From: a virus | Length of the DNA: 64,000 nt | Virus record (IMG/VR): IMGVR_UViG_3300043395_003072 | Coordinates: 62,001 to 126,000 of that record | Reading direction: 5' to 3' (one strand) | In this document: piece after piece, positions 1 to 7,014 of the stretch | How positions within the stretch are numbered: the stretch's first letter is position 1 | How the letters are laid out: each line of letters opens with the position of its first letter | Translations under genes and position numbers: made by a program | Notes under the pieces: generated by a model | What the model saw: the letters and a program-made list of their open reading frames with translations, nothing else | What the model was told of the DNA's origin: nothing | Database searches by the model: none

Positions 1-1
1 A

Positions 2-355
2 GTTATTATTGCTACAGGCCTATGTGCTTCTGCAGGATTGTTAATCTTGAGTGCTGGTGATTATCGCGCTGCCACGCCTAACACTACATTCTTCTATCAC
101 CAACCCATTCTTGGTGATTCTCATATTAACTCTACTGCTGATATGGAATCTCTTAATAGCCATTACGCTTACTGCAAAGATAAAGCAGATGGCATTATTA
201 AGAAGCGCACTAAGATGAAAAAGCTTGTATGGGATAAACATTTCAAAGACAAGACAAGCTTCTATTTTACTCCAGAAGAAGCTATCGAGTTTAAATTCAT
301 TGATAAAGTTATGCCTTCAAGAAAAGCAAAATTCACAGTTGAGGAAACTAAATGA
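2..355 (+). CDS. ClpP-like serine protease, 5' end outside window
   Basis: The reading frame is open from the left edge, so the true start lies outside; the TTG at 38 is an internal codon. The ClpP (S14) signature is visible: a CASAG nucleophile segment with its Ser codon at 29-31, then FFYHQP with the likely catalytic His codon at 98-100, and a C-terminal TPEEAIEFKFIDKVM segment typical of ClpP (EEA-x-E-x-G-x-ID). Clp-type peptidases cleave small or unfolded proteins. Phage members act either as accessory proteases or in head maturation. Here the gene is far from the capsid genes and on the other strand, so a role in the infected cell is more likely than prohead processing (inference). Its stop overlaps the next start (ATGA, 352-355), indicating translational coupling. 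The family call is fairly sure; the role is open. Confidence 0.8.
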   Translation, partial: VIIATGLCASAGLLILSAGDYRAATPNTTFFYHQPILGDSHINSTADMESLNSHYAYCKDKADGIIKKRTKMKKLVWDKHFKDKTSFYFTPEEAIEFKFIDKVMPSRKAKFTVEETK

Positions 356-699
356 CTAGTAGAGGAAGAGGCGCTAGAATTAAAGGCGCTACATTTGAAC
401 GCCAGTTAGCTAAATACTTCACTGAAAATACTCCACTAGAAGCTAAGCGTGGCCTTGGTCAAACTAGGCTTGGTGGCGCAGAAGTCTCTGATGTAGATAT
501 GCCTATTATTCATGTAGAAGCTAAACGCCATGCTAGATGTAACATCAAAGCTGCGCTTAGACAAGCTATTGAAGATGCAGCCGTTAATGGCAAGATCCCT
601 GTAGCTATTACAAAAGATGATCGTGAAGAGATTCTTTGTACTATGCTACTAGATGATTGGGTTAAACTATTTAATGGGTATTTGAAAACCCTGGATTAA
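352..699 (+). CDS. PD-(D/E)XK nuclease, Holliday-junction-resolvase-like
   Basis: A 115-residue protein with the order of a small PD-(D/E)XK nuclease: a helix with Glu16 (ATFERQLAKYF), a basic Gly-rich loop (KRGLGQTR), then Asp47/Asp49 and HVEAKRH, giving the D...ExK triad with Glu56 and Lys58. A helix and a KDDREE strand end the fold. Phage proteins of this size and pattern are usually annotated as resolvase or VRR-NUC-like endonucleases acting on branched DNA during replication or packaging. It starts inside the stop of the ClpP-like gene (ATGA) and ends 2 nt before the next start, so it sits in one operon. The fold is well supported; the substrate is inferred. Confidence 0.7.
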   Translation: MTSRGRGARIKGATFERQLAKYFTENTPLEAKRGLGQTRLGGAEVSDVDMPIIHVEAKRHARCNIKAALRQAIEDAAVNGKIPVAITKDDREEILCTMLLDDWVKLFNGYLKTLD

Positions 700-701
700 T
701 T

Positions 702-1403
702 ATGGAAGTTCAAGCTTTAGAATTTAAGGGAGATTATAAAAGGTTTGAGAAAGCCTATGTGCGATATAGGCAAACTAAAAAACCTGAGTATATGGAATAT
801 ATCTATAAGAATATCAAAGATAACTTTATTAAATTTGAAGAACTAATTCTTTCTAGGAATTATAAATCAGATATAACAATTTATACTTTGATGTGTTTGC
901 TAGAGAAAGATTCCAAGACTCCAGTAAGTTTAAAGCGTTTACTTTATATCTTTGAGGAATGGATGCAGTCTATGCATCTTACCTGGTTTGATATTTTTAC
1001 TGAAGCTTTCTTGTTACATATGAACAAGTTCTTCAGGATATCTAAATGGTATAAAAGCCCAAGGCATCTTGCCTATTTTATATCTCTTGATATGAAAATG
1101 TTTGTCTTCGCTAAAATAAGAAATATCTACTTTTTAAAAAGAAGAGATATCTCTTTAACAAATTCTAAGCGAAAAGAATATTTTCTTGAACAAGAAAAAG
1201 TATTTGATCCAATTCATTTTGATTCATATTCTTTTATAAAAGAACTTGAACAAAATAAAAAAATGCTTAGTATCTTTATGAAACAAATCTTTAATAAAAC
1301 TTTAAACAAACAGGATAAAGAATATTTATGTCACTCAATAAGTCAGAAGCTATTAGACAACTTGGAAACAACTCAAATGTTACCAACCAGCAATCCCTTG
1401 TAA
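702..1403 (+). CDS. Unknown protein, weakly sigma-factor-like
   Basis: A 233-residue Lys/Phe/Tyr-rich helical protein. Residues about 105-150 (DIFTEAFLLHMNKFF, then SPRHLAYFISLDM and KIRNIYF) recall sigma-70 region 2, where a DLxQEAxxxLxxAxxKF helix is followed by YxxxxIR. This is pattern reading only. The last 76 nt overlap the next gene in another frame. At that point a -1 shift would replace the tail of this protein with SEAIRQLGNN..., which resembles a region-4 helix-turn-helix. The start at 702 follows a weak CTGGATT ribosome site and lies 2 nt after the upstream stop. It could instead be an unrelated phage protein. Confidence 0.5.
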   Translation: MEVQALEFKGDYKRFEKAYVRYRQTKKPEYMEYIYKNIKDNFIKFEELILSRNYKSDITIYTLMCLLEKDSKTPVSLKRLLYIFEEWMQSMHLTWFDIFTEAFLLHMNKFFRISKWYKSPRHLAYFISLDMKMFVFAKIRNIYFLKRRDISLTNSKRKEYFLEQEKVFDPIHFDSYSFIKELEQNKKMLSIFMKQIFNKTLNKQDKEYLCHSISQKLLDNLETTQMLPTSNPL

Positions 1404-1825
1404 AGAAGCTTGCTGGTCCTCAGATTAATAAGCAAATCAAGCATATTATTCCCGGAGGAGCTACCTTAACAGAGGATATCTCTAAAGAGAATCTACCTGC
1501 AGCTATTGAGACATGGCTAAAGAGAGTACGCCACTTTAAAGATGTTATTATCTCCTTTGTAGATAACTATGCTACTAAAGAGTATCAAACATCTACAGTA
1601 GTGGACTTTAATGCATCGACTAAGCTTCCTCAATGGGAACTAGAGTCGAAGAAGTGGCTAGCTGAAAGAATCGCAGAGGTACTTGTAATGGATCATGTTT
1701 TTGCTGTAAAAGTTGATAAGACAGGAATTCATGTGATTCTAGATAAGACTCAGAAGTTCTCACCTGAGTCTGAATCTTGGGAGCCACATCTAATCTTTAC
1801 ACCTCATAAGCCTACAGGATTTTAA
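1328..1825 (+). CDS. Unknown protein overlapping the upstream gene
   Basis: A 165-residue protein that I do not recognise. The first ~40 residues (NKSEAIRQLGNN, then VTNQQSLVKKLAG) look like a helix-turn-helix. The rest alternates helices and strands, with a Trp-rich central part (ETWLKRV, PQWELESKKWLAE) and a C-terminal strand region. The ATG at 1328 lies 76 nt inside the preceding gene. The only candidate ribosome site is AGGA at 1312-1315, about 12 nt away, which is longer than usual, so translation by frameshifting from the upstream gene or a missing base in the assembly is possible. It ends 2 nt before the next start. Confidence 0.6.
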   Translation: MSLNKSEAIRQLGNNSNVTNQQSLVKKLAGPQINKQIKHIIPGGATLTEDISKENLPAAIETWLKRVRHFKDVIISFVDNYATKEYQTSTVVDFNASTKLPQWELESKKWLAERIAEVLVMDHVFAVKVDKTGIHVILDKTQKFSPESESWEPHLIFTPHKPTGF

Positions 1826-1827
1826 TC

Positions 1828-2100
1828 ATGGGTCTATTTGAAGAACGCCAAGCTTCTGCTAAGAAAGTAGTCGCTTTACAAAACGAAATCATCTCTCTTA
1901 AGACACAGCTACAAGCAGTACCTGATTGTTCTGCTTGTCAGAAAGAGCTTGCTGCTCTCAAAGCTCAAGTAGAGTCGCTCAAAGCTCAAGTAGCTAAGCT
2001 ACAAGAGCAAGAGACTCCAGTTGTTCAAGAAGAGAAGCCTAAGCGTCGTGGTCGTCAACCTGCCCAAGATAAGCAAGAAGACGAAGAAGATGCCTTGTAA
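1828..2100 (+). CDS. Small coiled-coil protein
   Basis: A 90-residue protein. Residues ~5-65 form a heptad-type coiled coil with a repeated LKAQV unit (AALKAQVESLKAQVAKL) and one CSAC pair at residues ~34-37. The tail has a basic patch (KPKRRGRQP) followed by an acidic end (DKQEDEEDAL). No enzymatic motif is visible. The basic patch could bind nucleic acid (inference). Its stop overlaps the next small gene by 11 nt, so the two are probably co-translated. The next product is also a coiled coil with a Cys pair, which suggests that they may interact. Confidence 0.65.
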   Translation: MGLFEERQASAKKVVALQNEIISLKTQLQAVPDCSACQKELAALKAQVESLKAQVAKLQEQETPVVQEEKPKRRGRQPAQDKQEDEEDAL

Positions 2101-2221
2101 TTGTAAGAAAACTAGAACTAAAGAAGCTAAACAAGATCTTGACTCACTTAAGCAGAAAGCACAAGAACTTGAGAAACTTCTTCAAGAGTTAAAAGCTAGG
2201 ACAGCTCCTAAAACCAATTAA
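2090..2221 (+). CDS. Very small CxC coiled-coil protein (43 aa)
   Basis: I choose the ATG at 2090, which begins MPCNCKKTRTKEAKQD, rather than the longer in-frame reading from 2021, because the extra N-terminus lies entirely inside the upstream gene and 2090 gives a typical 11-nt overlap. The protein has a CxC motif at residues 3-5, a basic stretch, then a coiled coil (LDSLKQKAQELEKLLQELK). The two Cys could bind a metal or form a disulphide. This is the last gene of the + strand operon; its stop overlaps the stop of the converging gene at 2218-2221. Its function is unknown. Confidence 0.5.
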   Translation: MPCNCKKTRTKEAKQDLDSLKQKAQELEKLLQELKARTAPKTN

Positions 2222-2445
2222 TTGATATTAGGAATATCCTCTAGTATAGAAACTCTACGCTCTAGAGATATTAAAGTCTCTTGGATTACAGCAAGCTCAG
2301 TACTTATAACTGTTAAAAGTTCTTGAGTCTGAGTTGCTGATACAAATTGTGTTTGAGCAGTAAGTATATCTCTTACTCGCTCTTCTAAGTTAGCGACTCT
2401 TCTTAATAAGAGTGCGTCGCCTGGGTTATTGCTATCTAATGGCAT
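2218..2445 (-). CDS. Small coiled-coil protein, last gene of the late block
   Basis: A 75-residue protein, mostly predicted helix with heptads (LLRRVANLEERVRDIL, then LISLERRVSILED). I place the start at the ATG ending at 2445, because GGAGG lies 6 nt upstream of it and only 3 nt from the GTG one codon earlier. It overlaps the stop of the upstream XhlA-like gene as ATGA. There is no membrane segment. Its position directly after a holin-like gene at the end of the structural block makes a lysis accessory or fibre-chaperone role possible, but nothing in the sequence proves it. Confidence 0.6.
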   Translation of the reverse strand: MPLDSNNPGDALLLRRVANLEERVRDILTAQTQFVSATQTQELLTVISTELAVIQETLISLERRVSILEDIPNIN

Positions 2446-2783
2446 CACTCACCTCCAAGTAGTTTAACTACAAATGCGCTCACTAAACCACCGCCAGCAC
2501 CCCAACTAAGTTTCTCCGCCATAGAGATCTTAAGACCAGTAATATCCTTCTGGATCTTCTCGTCTTCTTTGCGGAGCTTAGTTAACTCTTCCTCCAGCTT
2601 CCCAACTTTAACTTCAAGAGTAGCTTGAGCAATTACATTTCTATTTAGTTGTTCAATAATAGAGTCGATCTTATCAGAGATTTTGTCCATGCTACTTTTC
2701 AAGTTATTCTCCGTCTCTTTCAGACGGTAAGATATTAAAGATAAGTCTTGAGGTATAGGTGTCTGTGATTTAGAGTCCGACAT
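2445..2783 (-). CDS. XhlA/holin-like small membrane protein
   Basis: A 112-residue protein with a long amphipathic coiled coil (residues ~18-88, ending KLRKEDEKIQKDITGLK) followed by one C-terminal hydrophobic segment (WGAGGGLVSAFVVKLLGG). This arrangement matches the haemolysin XhlA family of Gram-positive phages, whose members lie next to holin or endolysin genes and help membrane disruption. The hydrophobic segment is short (~17 residues), so the match is by architecture only. AAGGAAG precedes the ATG by 7 nt. Its place just after the fibre genes at the end of the late block fits a lysis role (inference). Alternatively it is a short tail-associated coiled coil. Confidence 0.45.
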   Translation of the reverse strand: MSDSKSQTPIPQDLSLISYRLKETENNLKSSMDKISDKIDSIIEQLNRNVIAQATLEVKVGKLEEELTKLRKEDEKIQKDITGLKISMAEKLSWGAGGGLVSAFVVKLLGGE

Positions 2784-2826
2784 TTTTAGCTTCCTTGTTG
2801 TTGGTTGATAGCTTTTTTATAACAAA

Positions 2827-5025
2827 TTAGAGCTTTAATTTACAATATGCTAAGCTAAATTCTACCAATGGAGCTATTGCTTCTCTTTGAGTTGGATTAA
2901 AAAGATCTTTACTTCCGGAATATTTACTAGTCCAAAGATCGTCTATAAACTCATAAAATGTATTTCCGGTACTAAAATTGCCGTCAATATCTAACAGGTC
3001 AGCACATAATTTGTGTGAATCTGAGATATTCAAACCGTAATCTACTACGCCAAGTATACCACCTAAATCTACTCGCCCCCCTACTTCAGAATCATAGTTA
3101 TATTTCTTAGTGACTACTCCTATAAAGTTCTTTTCATTAAGCACTTCATTACTGATAGTTTCTATTTGGCTATTACTAAAGTCCTCCGCTACTAGGTAGC
3201 TTCCAAGTTTTTGATTAAAGTATGTATCTGAAATACAAAAAGTCACCTCTTTATTAACAAGTCCATACCTTCTATTTATATAAGAAGGACAAGCATATAG
3301 TTTATCTGAAACATTATACGTTCCCAGTATCATAACTAAAGATTCTCCTTCAGTCATGATATCTGTTTCTGTTATAAGATTTTTATAAATACTAAAGTAG
3401 GAATTCTCTGTATTATTTGCATTTAAAAAATAATTACCTTGAATTCTTTCGTACGTTTTATCACTTCTATAGATTCCAACAGCGCTAGTACCCATATTAT
3501 AAAAAGCTTCTATTCCTGCTTCCCACCACAAGGAATGAGAGCTCATTACTCTTGATTTTGGATCTTTCAACTCATCAAATAAAGTTACTGTTTCTTCTAT
3601 TTCACTTGAATATTCTGCATAAAGGCTCGCATTTGAACTTAAGGGATACTTAGCGTTCTTATAAGCAAAAGCTAAAGTGAATGGTACTTTCTTAATAATG
3701 TGCCCACTAATCGATATATTTGTTTTCAATATATCTAGTCCATAAGAAATTGCAGGGCTTAAGGATTTATAGTCTTTATACTTTGCAATCTCCCACTTAT
3801 TACTACTCTTTTTGTAAGACAAAGTATTGTGGCTCTTAAGAAGAGTATCTTTTTCTTCAAAAGTATAGTCTTGTTTTGTATTTATGATATTAGAGTTTTG
3901 ACTAGATGAATATAGTTGCGCCTCTGTTACTGAAGGGCGCATCTGTATGTCTTCCCAAACAATAAGCCTATTTATAAATTTCTGGCTAGCAGAATCATAA
4001 ATTAAGGTATGCTTGTTAAGTAAAGCGTTAGGATTATTAACATCAGCTAGATCAAATATGGAAGATTCCTGTAGCTTTTCAAAAGCAACATCTTTGATAC
4101 TTTCTCTAAATAGATTTGTCTCTTCAGCTTCTACTGCATCAAACTCTAAAGATTGAATTAGATGTTCAGTGGTTACAGCCAAGTAGCTACTCCCACTTGA
4201 ACTATCGCTTGGCCCCGCCATTAAAGCTATATCTCTTACTGTTGCTACTTCCAAAGTACCGCTTACTGTCTCTGTTGCTTCTACTGTACTAACTGATCCT
4301 GCAATCCATTCTCCATTATTATAAACTAAAGCTTGTCCATTAGACACTACATCTACATCTACATTTGTTAGATCATTTAACTCTAAGCTTCTATTTAAAT
4401 TTAAACTTAATGCTGGATATGTTGATCCATCATTAAGATTTTGAATCAAAGATAAATCTAAGCCGCTGGTTAGTTGAGTCAAGATCTCATAAAGATGTTT
4501 ACTTAATGGCCAGTTTAGTAAATTATTTTGACTGCAACTAAAATTGTATAAACTGCCAAATGAATCTTTTCTGAGTCTCTCTAAGTTAAATCCATTACAA
4601 GCAATTTCATCTACAAGCCCAGTAATATCATTAACCACTGCTTGAGCTTCTACTACCCTATCTACTACTGACTCGAATAGATAATCAAAAGATTCTTTTA
4701 CAGTACAAGGTCTTCCCTCTCCAGCGACAACACCTGCTTTCCAATATAATCCGCTTTGAAAGCTATCGTTACCTTGCTCTTCTGGATAAGTAACTACTGT
4801 TAACCCACTGATTCCTACTTGGGCTGCATCATAAGTATATCTTGGTCCAGAAGCTAAACTTTTAAATCCTGGTACAATAAGACTGTTAATATAATTAGCA
4901 ATCTTATTTAGATCATCTCTGCTTCTTTTAGTTGTTAAAAGAAATGCGTCTTTGTTTTCTGTATTAGAAATAGCCGCTGTATTTATCTTAATGATCTGAT
5001 TCAGATTGTTTAGATAGTTTGCCAT
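2827..5025 (-). CDS. Probable tail fibre / distal tail protein
   Basis: A 732-residue protein. The N-terminal ~180 residues are helical (RSRDDLNKIANYINSL). At ~240-290 comes GQALVYNNGEW followed by SGTLEVATVRDIALM...YLAVTTEHL, resembling the tail-fibre repeat in which xGxxELAT is followed by a D/N-rich loop and VTPxxL. The remainder is beta-rich with many Tyr/Asn/Ser residues. It is the last large gene of the fibre group and is followed only by the two small lysis-like genes, a normal site for a host-binding fibre. It overlaps the upstream gene by 1 nt. The specific receptor is unknown. Identification as a fibre is inferred from the repeat-like segment and position. Confidence 0.6.
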   Translation of the reverse strand: MANYLNNLNQIIKINTAAISNTENKDAFLLTTKRSRDDLNKIANYINSLIVPGFKSLASGPRYTYDAAQVGISGLTVVTYPEEQGNDSFQSGLYWKAGVVAGEGRPCTVKESFDYLFESVVDRVVEAQAVVNDITGLVDEIACNGFNLERLRKDSFGSLYNFSCSQNNLLNWPLSKHLYEILTQLTSGLDLSLIQNLNDGSTYPALSLNLNRSLELNDLTNVDVDVVSNGQALVYNNGEWIAGSVSTVEATETVSGTLEVATVRDIALMAGPSDSSSGSSYLAVTTEHLIQSLEFDAVEAEETNLFRESIKDVAFEKLQESSIFDLADVNNPNALLNKHTLIYDSASQKFINRLIVWEDIQMRPSVTEAQLYSSSQNSNIINTKQDYTFEEKDTLLKSHNTLSYKKSSNKWEIAKYKDYKSLSPAISYGLDILKTNISISGHIIKKVPFTLAFAYKNAKYPLSSNASLYAEYSSEIEETVTLFDELKDPKSRVMSSHSLWWEAGIEAFYNMGTSAVGIYRSDKTYERIQGNYFLNANNTENSYFSIYKNLITETDIMTEGESLVMILGTYNVSDKLYACPSYINRRYGLVNKEVTFCISDTYFNQKLGSYLVAEDFSNSQIETISNEVLNEKNFIGVVTKKYNYDSEVGGRVDLGGILGVVDYGLNISDSHKLCADLLDIDGNFSTGNTFYEFIDDLWTSKYSGSKDLFNPTQREAIAPLVEFSLAYCKLKL

Positions 5026-7013
5026 TATATAACCCTAACTTGGATTTGATCTATTTTGGGAGTAACTCTCTGGTCGAAAGTTTTAAGGATAGCCTTTATG
5101 TATAAAAGGTTATTATTTTCTTCCAACTTTACTCTGGTTTTGCAAGTGATTTCAAAGTCTTCAAGCTTTGAATCTCCTACAGTAGTTTTATTTTTAATTT
5201 TAAAGTAAAGACCTTGAGAAGTTTCTACAATAGTATAAATCCCAAAATCGTTATCACTTAAAAATCTTTGATTTGATACTTCTTTTAAAGCATGCGCATA
5301 CACTTTATCAACACCAATATACTCTTTTACCCCTCTAAATACCGAAGAATAATCAAAGCCTTCAATTACGTATTTATGATTAAATGGATATAATCTATCT
5401 ATACTTCTTAACTGTCTAATTGATTGAACTGATCGCTCATCTATATCTAAGTCAATCCAGTTTTCTTTAGAAGTTTTAAAGCTATGAGTTCCAAAAGTTA
5501 AAAATACTTTTCCATTTACAATTCTACCATTTAAAAGTGCAGATGCATTTCCAAGATTAATATATCTGCCTTCTGGTTGAGTAATCTCTATTGTAGTACA
5601 GTATTTACTTCCATCAAATTCCCAACCACTACTGGCTTGATATGTTTTACTATCTTTATTTGATAATACGTTCCTTTTGATACTAAGGCTTTCTTTTATA
5701 AACAGCTCCTTGTTCTCTGCGCTTATATAGTAGTTTAAAAGCTTTTCATTGTTTTTAAGAGTTATCTCCTGAGGAATACTCTCTGCTAAAAAGCCAAGAC
5801 TGCTTTCAGAATCTACTATCTCAAATATATCATTCTCAGTTTCTCCAAACTGAACTACTTGTCTTGATTCTCCATTAAAGTCTGCTTTTAACCAATTAAC
5901 ATTATCTTTGCTTAAATAAATATCTACTGTAGTTTTTTCCGGAACAATACAACAAGTTCCACCTTTGATTGTTGCAAGGTTAAAGTTAATAGGCTCAGAG
6001 TTTTCATCTAGGATTTCGTATGGTCCTAGATAGGCTACTGACTCTTCATTTATTCTATAAGCAGATTTTGTGTGCCCTATAAAATCTAAAGAAAATACAT
6101 AACCATAATCATTTGCTACTTTTATATCATAACCTCGTTTAGTAATAACTAGTCTTAGTCTCTTAACATTATCTTGATTTACTTCTACATAGTTTTCATT
6201 ATTTGTAACTCTTAAATCACTTTCAAATACTTGAAAGTAGTTACTCCCATCCTTCGTATACAATACGCTATAACTTTGCTTAGAATTGATCTCTAAAGCA
6301 TCTGTAGTAAATTTCAATGTACCAATAGACCTTCCTGTAGGTTCTGAAAAACTTGTCTCTACAATAAAGTCTACTACTTCATCTTCATACTTGGAATATG
6401 AAACCACCTTGAAGAAGGTTCCATCTTCTTTAAAAGCATTTGAAAAGGCATTGTAGGCAGTTTCTCTTAACTTCCCATTACCTCTATGCCTTACATGATA
6501 TTGAGTATTACCAAACTCAAAGCTTTCTGAAGCTACTTTATCAAAGCCTACAGTAAGCTTACCATTGAAGAGATAGATGTTACTCCTATCCATATCTATA
6601 TTTGAGTAGTCGCTAAAATCTTCAACTATTCCATAGTTGTAAATATCTGATTTACTATAGAGTAGTAAGTCTTTATTTAGATTACGCTCAAGCCTCTTAA
6701 CCTCTCTAAATGTCTCATCTATCCTTCCAGAATAAATTCTGAAATTATCTTCAAGCATTTTAGATTCAGATTCTATTTTCTTAAATAGCGAATCTAAGTC
6801 TTCATGAGCTTTTAAAAGAATATCATTGTAATGTTCACTTGAAGATTCTGCTCCTACCAAGAAGTAGTTTTCTATACCCCCGGCAAGCATTCCGACTTCT
6901 TCAGCTTTTCTATTTGTTTCTATATAATTGTTATATAGAACATTTAATTCATTTCTCTTCGGAGCTCTGTTATTCGCTCTAATAAAATCTTTTAATAATT
7001 TATTCTTAATCAT
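5025..7013 (-). CDS. Distal tail/baseplate structural protein
   Basis: A 662-residue protein starting at the ATG at 7013, 1 nt after the upstream stop. The longer reading from a TTG at 7028 overlaps the previous gene and has no better ribosome site. The N-terminus is helical, with a coiled coil at ~residues 60-115 (LFKKIESESKMLEDN). The rest is beta-rich; segments such as TTVDIYLSKDNVNWLKADF and TIEITQPEGRYINLGN recall jelly-roll or discoidin-like sandwiches. It is organised like the next two upstream genes (helical N-terminus plus sandwich domains), suggesting a duplicated family on the tail tip. I recognise no enzyme motif. Confidence 0.6.
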   Translation of the reverse strand: MIKNKLLKDFIRANNRAPKRNELNVLYNNYIETNRKAEEVGMLAGGIENYFLVGAESSSEHYNDILLKAHEDLDSLFKKIESESKMLEDNFRIYSGRIDETFREVKRLERNLNKDLLLYSKSDIYNYGIVEDFSDYSNIDMDRSNIYLFNGKLTVGFDKVASESFEFGNTQYHVRHRGNGKLRETAYNAFSNAFKEDGTFFKVVSYSKYEDEVVDFIVETSFSEPTGRSIGTLKFTTDALEINSKQSYSVLYTKDGSNYFQVFESDLRVTNNENYVEVNQDNVKRLRLVITKRGYDIKVANDYGYVFSLDFIGHTKSAYRINEESVAYLGPYEILDENSEPINFNLATIKGGTCCIVPEKTTVDIYLSKDNVNWLKADFNGESRQVVQFGETENDIFEIVDSESSLGFLAESIPQEITLKNNEKLLNYYISAENKELFIKESLSIKRNVLSNKDSKTYQASSGWEFDGSKYCTTIEITQPEGRYINLGNASALLNGRIVNGKVFLTFGTHSFKTSKENWIDLDIDERSVQSIRQLRSIDRLYPFNHKYVIEGFDYSSVFRGVKEYIGVDKVYAHALKEVSNQRFLSDNDFGIYTIVETSQGLYFKIKNKTTVGDSKLEDFEITCKTRVKLEENNNLLYIKAILKTFDQRVTPKIDQIQVRVI

Positions 7014-7014
7014 T

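Noticed and set aside
2190-2215. Hairpin TAGGA...TCCTA before the convergent junction as terminator
   Set aside because: Only a 5-bp stem within coding sequence and no T-run.
2021-2221. Longer 66-aa version of the CxC protein
   Set aside because: Its extra N-terminus lies wholly in the upstream gene; the ATG at 2090 gives the usual short overlap.
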